Source: Arthrobacter sp.
GTDB taxonomy: Bacteria > Actinomycetota > Actinomycetes > Actinomycetales > Micrococcaceae
Direction of reading: 5' to 3'
DNA: 26,124 nucleotides
NCBI GenBank assembly: GCA_025464925.1
Contig: JAODMS010000136.1
Span: 1-26,124, forward strand
Notes under the pieces: model-generated
What the model was told of the DNA's origin: nothing
What the model saw: only the letters and a program-made list of their open reading frames with translations
Database searches by the model: none
In this document: positions 15,319-22,067 of the stretch, one piece after another
Layout: each line of letters opens with the position of its first letter
How positions within the stretch are numbered: the first letter of the stretch is position 1
Position numbers and translations under genes: made by a program

Positions 15319-16269
15319 CTACTGGATCGGTGCGGGGCCCAGATCATCGATCAGCCTCTGCATCAGCACGTAAGCCTTGTTGCGGTACGCGATGAGTTCC
15401 GGAATGCGCTCAGCCGGCACATCCAGGAACCCGGCTCCCGTCTTGGTGCCCAGCTTTCCCTGGGTCACCAGATCGGTGAGGATCTTCGGGGTGGCGAAGC
15501 GTTCCGGGAAGTCCGTCTGCAGCGACTTGTAGCAGAAGTCGTACACGTCAAGGCCCGCCATATCCGCGATCGCGAAGGGGCCGAAAAACGGCAGCCTGAA
15601 CCCGAAGGTAGTCCGCACCAGGGTGTCAATATCCTCGGCGCTGGCCGTTCCGTCCTCTACCAGCTGCGTCGCTTCATGGAACAGCGCGTACTGCAGCCGG
15701 TTCAGGACGAAACCCGTGACGTCCTTGACCACGGCCGTGGACTTGCCCGCCTCGTGCACCACGGCACGGGCCGCTTCCACTATTTCGGCGCTGGTGCCGG
15801 CATGCGGAATGATCTCGACGCCGGGGATGAACGGTGACGGGTTGCTGAAGTGGACGCCCAGGAACCGCTCCGGATGCGTCACGGCCGTGGCCATGTCACC
15901 GATGGAGATGGTGGAGGTGTTGGAGCCGATGATGGCATCAGGGCGGGCGGCCGCACTGATCCGGGCCAAGGTGTCGTGCTTGATGGACAGCACTTCGGGT
16001 ACGGCTTCCTCGATGAACTCGGCGTCCCGCACCGCCTCGGCCAGGCTCGGGGCGGCCCACAAGTCCTGTTGGAGTGTTTCGGTGGCACCTTCGGCGAAGA
16101 GCCCGTCCCGGACGAAGTCCCTGGACTCATCGATCAGCCGGCGGAGGTTCTCGTCCGCGACTTCTGCGCTGACGTCCGCCAGGGCGACGCGGGCGCCGGC
16201 CAGGGCCAGCACCTGCGCGATGCCGCCGCCCATATAGCCCGAACCTATGACGGCGATGTTCCTGGCCAC
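15319..16269 (-). CDS. 3-hydroxyacyl-CoA dehydrogenase-like oxidoreductase
   Basis: A 316-residue NAD-dependent dehydrogenase with the 3-hydroxyacyl-CoA dehydrogenase fold, in the single-copy form also used by lambda-crystallin/L-gulonate 3-dehydrogenase. NAD loop VIGSGYMGGGIA is at residues 7-18; SNTSTISI is at 116-123. Catalytic His140 lies in GVHFSNPSPFIPG, with Glu152 in VEII and Asn190 in DVTGFVLNRL. The His-to-Asn spacing of 50 matches the family. The C-terminal domain runs from about 185. It starts with GTG 16269, 3 bases after the isomerase stop, with AAGGAAGG upstream, so the two are co-translated. In an acid-sugar cluster its substrate is more likely a polyhydroxy acid oxidised at C3 than an acyl-CoA. 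That is inference. Confidence 0.85.
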   Translation of the reverse strand: MARNIAVIGSGYMGGGIAQVLALAGARVALADVSAEVADENLRRLIDESRDFVRDGLFAEGATETLQQDLWAAPSLAEAVRDAEFIEEAVPEVLSIKHDTLARISAAARPDAIIGSNTSTISIGDMATAVTHPERFLGVHFSNPSPFIPGVEIIPHAGTSAEIVEAARAVVHEAGKSTAVVKDVTGFVLNRLQYALFHEATQLVEDGTASAEDIDTLVRTTFGFRLPFFGPFAIADMAGLDVYDFCYKSLQTDFPERFATPKILTDLVTQGKLGTKTGAGFLDVPAERIPELIAYRNKAYVLMQRLIDDLGPAPIQ

Positions 16270-16272
16270 GGC

Positions 16273-16788
16273 CTAGCCTTCCTTCAATTCGGGTGATTCG
16301 GTGTCCTCGGCTACCTCCAGCAAGGTTTCGTAGGAACCGATGGCGTCGACCTTTGCGGCCGATGACGAGGTCTTGTCGAAGGTGTAGCTGAGCCACTCGG
16401 TGACCAGCTTCTTGGCCAGTTCGAGTCCGATGACCCGCTGGCCCATGGTGAGCACCTGGGCATCGTTGCTCAGCACCGAGCGCTCCACCGAATAGCTGTC
16501 GTGGGCGGTGACGGCGCGGATGCCAGGGACTTTGTTGGCGGAGATGGCCACTCCCAGCCCGGTACCGCAAATCAGCAGGGCACGATCGGCGTCGCCCGCG
16601 GCGACTTTGCGGGCTGCCGTGACGGCCAGGTGCGGGTAAGCGGTCGAGTCGTTGGGCCCGACCCCGACATCCTCCACGGAGGCCACGCGCTCGTCGGCCT
16701 CCAGCAAAGCCTTCAGCGCCGTCTTGTACTCGACGCCGGCCTCGTCGTTGCCGACGACGATGCGCCAGCCCTTGGTTGGTTCAGACAT
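16273..16788 (-). CDS. RpiB-type sugar-phosphate isomerase (D-erythrulose-4-phosphate isomerase-like)
   Basis: A 171-residue isomerase of the RpiB/LacA/LacB family. Motifs: [14 protein letters not shown] at 9-22, [12 protein letters not shown] at 51-62, the active-site Cys74 in [30 protein letters not shown] at 91-104, and LTMGQRVIG at 113-121. Standard ribose-5-phosphate isomerases have DHAG where this has DEAG, which hints at a different substrate. In actinobacteria such RpiB paralogues next to C4-sugar genes isomerise D-erythrulose 4-phosphate and D-erythrose 4-phosphate (DerI/EryI type). ATG 16788 has AGGAG about 7 bases upstream. It heads the visible cluster, just behind a relic that resembles a DhaK-type kinase, and is divergent from the PhoD gene. 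Confidence 0.85.
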   Translation of the reverse strand: MSEPTKGWRIVVGNDEAGVEYKTALKALLEADERVASVEDVGVGPNDSTAYPHLAVTAARKVAAGDADRALLICGTGLGVAISANKVPGIRAVTAHDSYSVERSVLSNDAQVLTMGQRVIGLELAKKLVTEWLSYTFDKTSSSAAKVDAIGSYETLLEVAEDTESPELKEG

Positions 16789-16790
16789 GG

Positions 16791-16895
16791 TCAAACTCCT
16801 TTTTCCGTTCGGCAAAATGAGATGGTGTCCGCCACGCCCTCGGCGCTGAGGCCGTACAGCACGTCGCCGGCATAGTTGCCGTAGCTGAGCTTAAT
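16791..16895 (-). pseudogene. Relic possibly of a dihydroxyacetone/erythrulose-kinase-type gene
   Basis: On the minus strand, in one frame ending at TGA 16791-16793, about 25 codons read [20 protein letters not shown] then VADTIS. Their third positions are almost all G or C, unlike the flanking codons. GNYAGDVL matches the GNYxGD motif of DhaK-type kinases (usually [15 protein letters not shown]), with one residue apparently missing after GDVL. The frame has no start codon before an upstream stop near 16962-16964, and it runs into the PhoD start region. It therefore looks like a deletion remnant. Erythrulose kinases of this family normally sit beside RpiB-type isomerases, which fits the location. 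The short length keeps this tentative. Confidence 0.4.
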
Positions 16896-16927
16896 TCTAG
16901 GAAGTTCAGCGATTTTCAGCCATGGCC

Positions 16928-16943
16928 GTACCCGGGCGGGTAC
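16928..16943. promoter_or_regulatory. Perfect palindrome before PhoD-like gene
   Basis: GTACCCG-GG-CGGGTAC is a perfect 7-bp inverted repeat with a 2-base centre, ending 9 bases before the PhoD-like start. It lies in the region shared with the divergent isomerase cluster. The tight centre favours a protein-binding site over an RNA hairpin. No adjacent regulator gene is present. Confidence 0.35.
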
Positions 16944-16952
16944 AAATGAGTA

Positions 16953-18638
16953 ATGACAACCTCACTCTTGGCGCTCGGCCCGATGATGCGGTACGTGGAT
17001 GAGACCTCGGCGAGTATCTGGGTGGAAACCCGGAATGCTGGCCGGGTCTCGGTCCATGCCGGCGGCAGGGGCTGGGAGGCCCGCACCTTCGCAGTACACG
17101 GCCACCATTACGCACTGGTGGAGATTGACGGACTGGAGCCAGGGACGGTCACGCCCTACACCCTTAACGTCAACGGAACACAGGTCTGGCCCGAGCCCAC
17201 GTCCGAGTTCCCGCCGCCAGTGATCGCGACGTTAAAGCCCGGCAAGCCGCTACGGATGGCGTACGGCTCCTGCCGCACCAGTGTCCCGCACGATGAGGCC
17301 GGCAACCGGACCCACGGCGTCGACTCACTGCGTGCCTACGCACTACGGATGGCCTCGGACCGCGACCTGGCGTGGCCGGATCTGGTGGCATTCCTCGGGG
17401 ACCAGGTGTACGCCGACTCGACCAGCGAGCAGATGCAGCAGTTCATCCGCGCCCGCCGGGACATCCAGGCACCGCCTGGCGAGGAACTCAAGGACTACGA
17501 GGAATACGCCCACCTCTACTGTCTGGCCTGGTCCGACCCCGCGAACAGGTGGCTGCTGTCCACCCTGCCCAGCGCCATGATCTTCGATGACCACGACATC
17601 CGCGACGACTGGAACGCCTCGCTGAGCTGGAAGAAGAAAATGGAAGCCACCTCGTGGTGGCATGAGCGGATTATCGCGGGGCTGGCCTCGTACTGGGTCT
17701 ACCAGCATCTGGGAAACCTGTCGCCGCAGGAGCGGATCGAGGATGCTGTCTGGCAGCAGATCGCCCGGTATGGGGGCGAGGCGGAGCTCGACGTGAGCGC
17801 GGCGCTGGACAGTTTGGCGGAACGGGCAGACCAGGACCCGACATCCTACCGATGGAGCTTCTGTCGGGATTTCGGTGACACGCGGCTGATAGTGGTGGAC
17901 TCCCGCGCCTCCCGGAACCTGGCGCCGGAAGACCGCGCCCTGCTTGACGAGGCGGAAATTGCCTGGCTGGACGGCCGGATGCGCGGCGGTTTCCGCCACC
18001 TGCTGGTGGCGACGTCGCTGCCTTTCCTGCTGCCGATGGGCCTGCACCACGTCGAGTCCTGGAATGAGGCCGTTTCCGAAGGTGCGTGGGGGAAACTGGC
18101 CGCCCGGGCCGGCGAGAAGCTGCGCCAGGCGGTGGACCTTGAACACTGGGGCGCCTTCCAGAAAAGCTTCCAGGAGGTGGCGGCCATGGCGGCCGAGGTC
18201 GCCGACGGCATACGTGGCCCGGCACCGGAAACCGTCACCTTCCTCTCCGGGGACGTACACTTCTCCTACGTTTCGGAGGTGAAGCGTTCCTCGGGCAGCC
18301 GGATCATCCAGGCAGTCTGCTCCCCTATCCGCAACCCGCTGCCCCGGCTGATGAGGTCCGTATCGGCCATCACGTCCTACGGCCTGGCCGCGCCGATTGG
18401 CGCCTTGGCCGCGCGCTCGGCGAAGGTCCCGGACCCGCCGTTCCGCTGGTCCGGCGTCAAGGGGCCGTGGTTCGACAACAACCTTGCCTGCCTCGAGGTG
18501 GCACCGGAGGGACTGAAACTGTGGTGGCAGACAGGCGTGGTGAGCGGTGGCGACCACCTGCAGCCCGGGCTGGAACGTGTGGCCTCCCTCACCGTGGCTC
18601 CACGGAGAGCCGAGGCGCCCGTTGGTGAACAGCCGTGA
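16953..18638 (+). CDS. PhoD-like metallophosphoesterase
   Basis: A 561-residue phosphoesterase of the PhoD/alkaline phosphatase D superfamily. Residues about 5-90 form the N-terminal beta-sandwich typical of the family (WVETRNAGRVSVHAGG through YTLNVNG). Metal-site motifs follow in order: YGSCR at 104-108, VAFLGDQVYAD at 145-155, AMIFDDHDIRDDWN at 208-221, LIVVDSRASRN at 312-322 and SGDVHFSYV at 432-440. There is no signal peptide or Tat motif, so it should be cytoplasmic, unlike classical PhoD. The substrate could be a phosphodiester or a phosphorylated metabolite. The ribosome site is weak. A second phosphoesterase gene lies 208 bases downstream. Confidence 0.88.
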   Translation: MTTSLLALGPMMRYVDETSASIWVETRNAGRVSVHAGGRGWEARTFAVHGHHYALVEIDGLEPGTVTPYTLNVNGTQVWPEPTSEFPPPVIATLKPGKPLRMAYGSCRTSVPHDEAGNRTHGVDSLRAYALRMASDRDLAWPDLVAFLGDQVYADSTSEQMQQFIRARRDIQAPPGEELKDYEEYAHLYCLAWSDPANRWLLSTLPSAMIFDDHDIRDDWNASLSWKKKMEATSWWHERIIAGLASYWVYQHLGNLSPQERIEDAVWQQIARYGGEAELDVSAALDSLAERADQDPTSYRWSFCRDFGDTRLIVVDSRASRNLAPEDRALLDEAEIAWLDGRMRGGFRHLLVATSLPFLLPMGLHHVESWNEAVSEGAWGKLAARAGEKLRQAVDLEHWGAFQKSFQEVAAMAAEVADGIRGPAPETVTFLSGDVHFSYVSEVKRSSGSRIIQAVCSPIRNPLPRLMRSVSAITSYGLAAPIGALAARSAKVPDPPFRWSGVKGPWFDNNLACLEVAPEGLKLWWQTGVVSGGDHLQPGLERVASLTVAPRRAEAPVGEQP

Positions 18639-18846
18639 ACCACAGCCACGGCGATGGGCTCATGTTCCGGAAGTGACGATCACGTCATGACTACCAGCGA
18701 ATGTGCCCTCAGGACCCGTGCACTCGACTCGAAGAACACTGAGGCATGCGGGAGGGTCTCACCGGAGAGCCGGTGGCCGTAGTTCTTCAAGTCCGCGGGG
18801 CTTTGCTTCCCGGGCAAGAGCACGGCTTTCGTGGGAGGATTCCGCT

Positions 18847-19353
18847 ATGCCGCTACGCCTCCTGTTCGTCTCCGATACCCACGTTCCCAACCGGGCCCGG
18901 ACGCTTCCCTCCCAGGTATGGGCCGCCGTCGAGAGCGCCGATGTGGTGTTCCATGCCGGTGACTGGGTGACGGCCTCCCTTCTGGACGAGTTTGAGTCCC
19001 GCAGCCGGAGGCTCATTGCCGTCTATGGCAACAACGATGGCCCGGAGCTCCGACGGCGTCTGCCGGAAACCACGTCCGTGACCCTGGATGGGGTCAGGTT
19101 CGCTATGGTGCATGAGACGGGTCCGGCCAAAGGCCGGGAGCAACGGTCGGAGGCTCTGTACCCGGACGCCGACGTACTGGTGTTCGGCCACAGCCACATC
19201 CCCTGGGACGCAACGGCGCCGAACGGCCTCCGGTTGTTGAACCCGGGGTCCCCCACGGACCGCCGACGCCAACCGGTCTGCACCTATCTGACGGCAACCG
19301 TCGACCACGGCCAGCTGATGGATGTCCAGCTCGTGGAGGTCCATAGGGATTGA
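18847..19353 (+). CDS. YfcE/MJ0936-type metallophosphoesterase
   Basis: A 168-residue calcineurin-like phosphodiesterase with the full small-family motif set: FVSDTHVPN at 7-15, VVFHAGDWV near 38, AVYGNNDGPELRR near 58, FAMVHETGP near 82, and VLVFGHSHIPWD near 112, closing with LLNPGSPTDRRR. Members hydrolyse phosphodiesters such as bis-p-nitrophenyl phosphate in vitro and need Mn2+ or similar metals. Physiological substrates are mostly unknown. ATG 18847 is chosen because GGGAGG lies 8 bases upstream. The frame is open for 48 more codons, but these are not family sequence. The next gene starts 27 bases after its stop, so they may form an operon with the lyase-like gene. Confidence 0.9.
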   Translation: MPLRLLFVSDTHVPNRARTLPSQVWAAVESADVVFHAGDWVTASLLDEFESRSRRLIAVYGNNDGPELRRRLPETTSVTLDGVRFAMVHETGPAKGREQRSEALYPDADVLVFGHSHIPWDATAPNGLRLLNPGSPTDRRRQPVCTYLTATVDHGQLMDVQLVEVHRD

Positions 19354-19380
19354 GCACCGACTGATTTCTGGAGGATGATG

Positions 19381-20853
19381 ATGGACCACGTTACTGTCAG
19401 CGCCCGGCCGATGGCGATCGAAGAACTCCTGGCAGCCGTCGACGGCGCGCCTGTGGTGATTGGCGATGTTCCGCGGGCACGGATTGCGGCGGGCCGGGCA
19501 TTGGTTGACGAGGCGCTGGCATCGGGGGGTTCCATCTACGGCCTCAACACCCAGGTCGGCCATGGCAAGGACACCCGGGTACGTCCCGAAGAGCTGGAAC
19601 GGCAGCAGCGGTTGCTGGTGGCGAGTCACGGTGGCGCGTTCGGACCGCCGCTCGCGAAGGATATTGTCCGCGCGGCAATGATAGTGCGCATCAACGGCAT
19701 GGCGAGGGGCGGCTCCGGGGCCAGTCCGGCCGCAGCCGAAACATTGGTGTCCATGCTCAATGTGGGCGTGCATCCGGTGCTCCCTGAAACGGGCTCCATT
19801 GGAGCTGCGGACATCGGCCACATGGCGGGCATCGCCCAAGTGGCCATCGGCGCCGGCACGGCAGAATACGAGGGCGAAATCCTCCCCGGAGGAGAGGCGC
19901 TGCGCCGTGCGGGAATTCCGCCACTCCGGCTCGAAGGCAAGGACGGTCTGGCGCTGATCTCATCCAATGGAGTCTCCATCGGCTATGGCGCACTCGTGCT
20001 CTCCCGGGCCGTCCGGGCCGCTGACGCCGCCGATGAAGCCGCAGCCGTATCCCTTGAAGCAACCGGCGGCAATCCGTCCATAGCTTCGCCCGCCGTTGCC
20101 CGCGCCAAACCTTATCCCGGGCAGATAGCTGCAGCGGCCCACCTCATGGAGATGCTCCAGGGCAGCCGGCTTCTGGACGCCGGGGAACCACAGTCGGTCC
20201 AGGATGCACTCTCGTTCCGGGTTATTCCGCAGGTACATGGTGCACTTCGTGAATTTCTGGACACTGCCCGGCAAGCGGTAGAAGTGGAACTGAATTCTGC
20301 AAGCGACAACCCCTTGGTCGACGTCGAATCCGGGACGGTGCTCAGCAACGGCAACTTCCATCCGATGGTGCTGGCCATTGCCTTCGACGCCCTGCGTGTG
20401 GCCGTGGTCCACACAGGGCAGCTCAGCGAACGCCGCATGAGCCATTTGTGGGATGCCATCATGGAAGCGATAAAGCACGGCCCTCCTACGCCATCGACGG
20501 GACCGGCTTCCATGCCTGGCATCCAGCTCCGGTACGCCGCTTCGGCGTGCTTTACGGCCCTCAGGCTTCTGGCCGCACCCGCAACACTGGACTCGACCGT
20601 ACTGGACCTCGGCATCGAGGACCATGCCACAGGGGCGGTGTTGAGCGTCAGAAAGACCGACGAAGCCCTCGGACTCCTTGCGGACATTCTCGCCATCGAA
20701 GTGCTGCTGGCCGCTGACCTGCTCAATTTATCTTCCCCCACCAGACTGGGCGCCGGGACTGCCGAGGCGCTTCGGCTGGCCCTTGAGGCCATGGAAGCGG
20801 AATCGGCTGCGCAAGTGCACCAACGCCTGAGGGAACACTTTCCGTACCAGTGA
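19381..20853 (+). CDS. HAL/PAL-family aromatic amino acid lyase homologue lacking the MIO triad
   Basis: A 490-residue protein clearly of the histidine/phenylalanine ammonia-lyase family. It has SIYGLNTQVGHG (inner-loop Tyr53), LLVASHGGAFG, QDALSFRVIPQVHGA (274-288), ELNSASDNPLVD, SNGNFHPM, GQLSERRMSHL and LGIEDHATGA (Glu413). The cofactor segment differs, however. Where the family has GSVGASGDL, this has GSIGAADI (138-145): the Ser is Ala and one residue is missing. The self-made MIO electrophile therefore should not form. The catalytic-core Tyr before the conserved Arg280 is also Leu277. All changes are in frame, so this is not a sequencing slip. ATG 19381 is 6 bases after GGAGG; two ATGs just upstream are too close. 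The activity is unknown. Confidence 0.88.
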   Translation: MDHVTVSARPMAIEELLAAVDGAPVVIGDVPRARIAAGRALVDEALASGGSIYGLNTQVGHGKDTRVRPEELERQQRLLVASHGGAFGPPLAKDIVRAAMIVRINGMARGGSGASPAAAETLVSMLNVGVHPVLPETGSIGAADIGHMAGIAQVAIGAGTAEYEGEILPGGEALRRAGIPPLRLEGKDGLALISSNGVSIGYGALVLSRAVRAADAADEAAAVSLEATGGNPSIASPAVARAKPYPGQIAAAAHLMEMLQGSRLLDAGEPQSVQDALSFRVIPQVHGALREFLDTARQAVEVELNSASDNPLVDVESGTVLSNGNFHPMVLAIAFDALRVAVVHTGQLSERRMSHLWDAIMEAIKHGPPTPSTGPASMPGIQLRYAASACFTALRLLAAPATLDSTVLDLGIEDHATGAVLSVRKTDEALGLLADILAIEVLLAADLLNLSSPTRLGAGTAEALRLALEAMEAESAAQVHQRLREHFPYQ

Positions 20854-21032
20854 AAACGGGCGCCTCGCCGGCGGCAGGCTACGCCGTCCGTCTTGGTTGC
20901 CCACCCCTACCGGCCACACCTCCTACGGTGCCACGATGAGGAGTGTGCCCCTCCTGCTCCACGGCACGGGAGCAGCGCGCACGTCCCCGGTCAGCATCTG
21001 CCGCCGGGTTGGCTCCATCAAAAGGAGATGCC

Positions 21033-21425
21033 ATGCCCGTAGCGGTGTTCGAGATCGAGAAGTACAGCGTCAGTCATGGACGGACCACAACGGCGCAGAT
21101 CGCGCGAATCACGCTGCACGGGCCCGTGACGGCCTCCGGAAGTCGGGACTCCGCCCAGCTGCTCTTCTCCCCCTCCTCCAGCGGGCTCAGTGGTGTGGTG
21201 GACAACGTCGGGGTGGCTTCGGCCGGCATCCAGATTTTCGCAGACCTCCCGTACGGAGATTTCGCTCCGATGTACGACCTCGTGCGCAGCGAGGCTCCGG
21301 TGCATTTGTGGTGCGAGTACGGGTCGAGCTCGACGACGACGAAGCCGCTGGATTACGCCGGCATCGTTAGCGGCAGCAGCGAAACACCGGGTGAGGGTCC
21401 GGCGGACGCCGACTCGGTCCAATAG
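21033..21425 (+). CDS. Hypothetical beta-rich protein
   Basis: I do not recognise this 130-residue soluble protein. It starts PVAVFEIEKYSVSHGRTTTA and continues with strand-like segments (IARITLHGPV, SAQLLFSP, ASAGIQIFADLPYGDFAPMY, APVHLWCEYG, PLDYAGIVSG). It ends in an acidic, flexible tail. The pattern suggests a small beta-sandwich or barrel; there is one cysteine and no signal peptide. AAGGAG about 5 bases before ATG 21033 strongly supports this start, although the frame is open for 30 codons upstream. Its 179-base leader follows the lyase-like gene and it is convergent with the DinB gene. Function unknown. Confidence 0.7.
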   Translation: MPVAVFEIEKYSVSHGRTTTAQIARITLHGPVTASGSRDSAQLLFSPSSSGLSGVVDNVGVASAGIQIFADLPYGDFAPMYDLVRSEAPVHLWCEYGSSSTTTKPLDYAGIVSGSSETPGEGPADADSVQ

Positions 21426-21518
21426 TTCATCCCCGTAGCGCTCAAGGACGTCCTGCTGCGATCCTACGTTTCCCACGACGGGCCGGGGCCGGATTCCGGG
21501 CGAAGCTCGCCTGCTCGC

Positions 21519-22028
21519 CTAACCGTGCGCGGCGTTCAAGCCCTTTGCGTACGCGGCCTGCCCCACGTGCTGGAGGCAATCGGCAATCGTGCTGACCAGC
21601 CGCACCCCGAGCGTGACGGGCGGGTCCCAGCTGTTATCGATGATGCGGTCGAAGTCCTCGTCGCCGAGAGTCTTCAGAAACTCCACGGTCTGCCGGTGAA
21701 CGGCGTCGTAGTAGTCGAGCAACAGCTGCGGCGGGGCCTGCACCGCGTCGACGTCGGCGGTCGAGTGGCCGTAACCGGTGTCGCGTTCGGGCAGCGGCAG
21801 GTCGAAGCGTCCGGCAAACCCCTGCGAAGTCCAGACCTGTTCCCGGCCGGCGGCAGAGGCGACCTGCGCATCCTCTACCCGGCTGAGGTGCCAGATCAAC
21901 CACGCAATCGAGTTTCCGCTGCCTGCCGGCCGACGGACCAGAGACTCGTCGTCGACGTCCTCAAGAGCGTCGGCCACGGTGTCGCGGATCCGGCCAAAGG
22001 CGTCCAGCAGCAGTTCGTTGGATTTCAT
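21519..22028 (-). CDS. DinB-family (DUF664-like) protein
   Basis: A 169-residue four-helix protein of the DinB/YfiT superfamily, mycothiol- or bacillithiol-dependent transferase-like metal proteins. Landmarks are NSIAWLIWHLSRVEDAQV with His47, LLDYYDAVHRQTVEFL with a second His near residue 131, and ADCLQHVGQAAYAKGL with His154. Together these form the three-His metal site. Actinobacterial members of this type often act in thiol-dependent detoxification, but many are uncharacterised. GAGGTG lies about 5 bases before ATG 22028. It starts 39 bases after the CAP-domain gene on the same strand and may be read through from it. Confidence 0.85.
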   Translation of the reverse strand: MKSNELLLDAFGRIRDTVADALEDVDDESLVRRPAGSGNSIAWLIWHLSRVEDAQVASAAGREQVWTSQGFAGRFDLPLPERDTGYGHSTADVDAVQAPPQLLLDYYDAVHRQTVEFLKTLGDEDFDRIIDNSWDPPVTLGVRLVSTIADCLQHVGQAAYAKGLNAAHG

Positions 22029-22067
22029 CGTGTCACCTCACTGTGCATCGGTAAGACCCCATGCCCG

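Noticed and set aside
17343..18557. 404-codon minus-strand frame opposite the PhoD-like gene
   Set aside because: The plus strand has complete metal-site motifs; the opposite frame is Arg/Pro/Gly-rich and matches nothing.
18674..18687. TGACG-ATCA-CGTCA repeat between the PhoD and YfcE-type genes
   Set aside because: Five-base arms occur by chance often at this length; no regulator or promoter element supports it.
18853..19839. 328-codon minus-strand frame across the phosphoesterase and lyase-like genes
   Set aside because: It spans two well-supported genes and their gap; antisense shadow.
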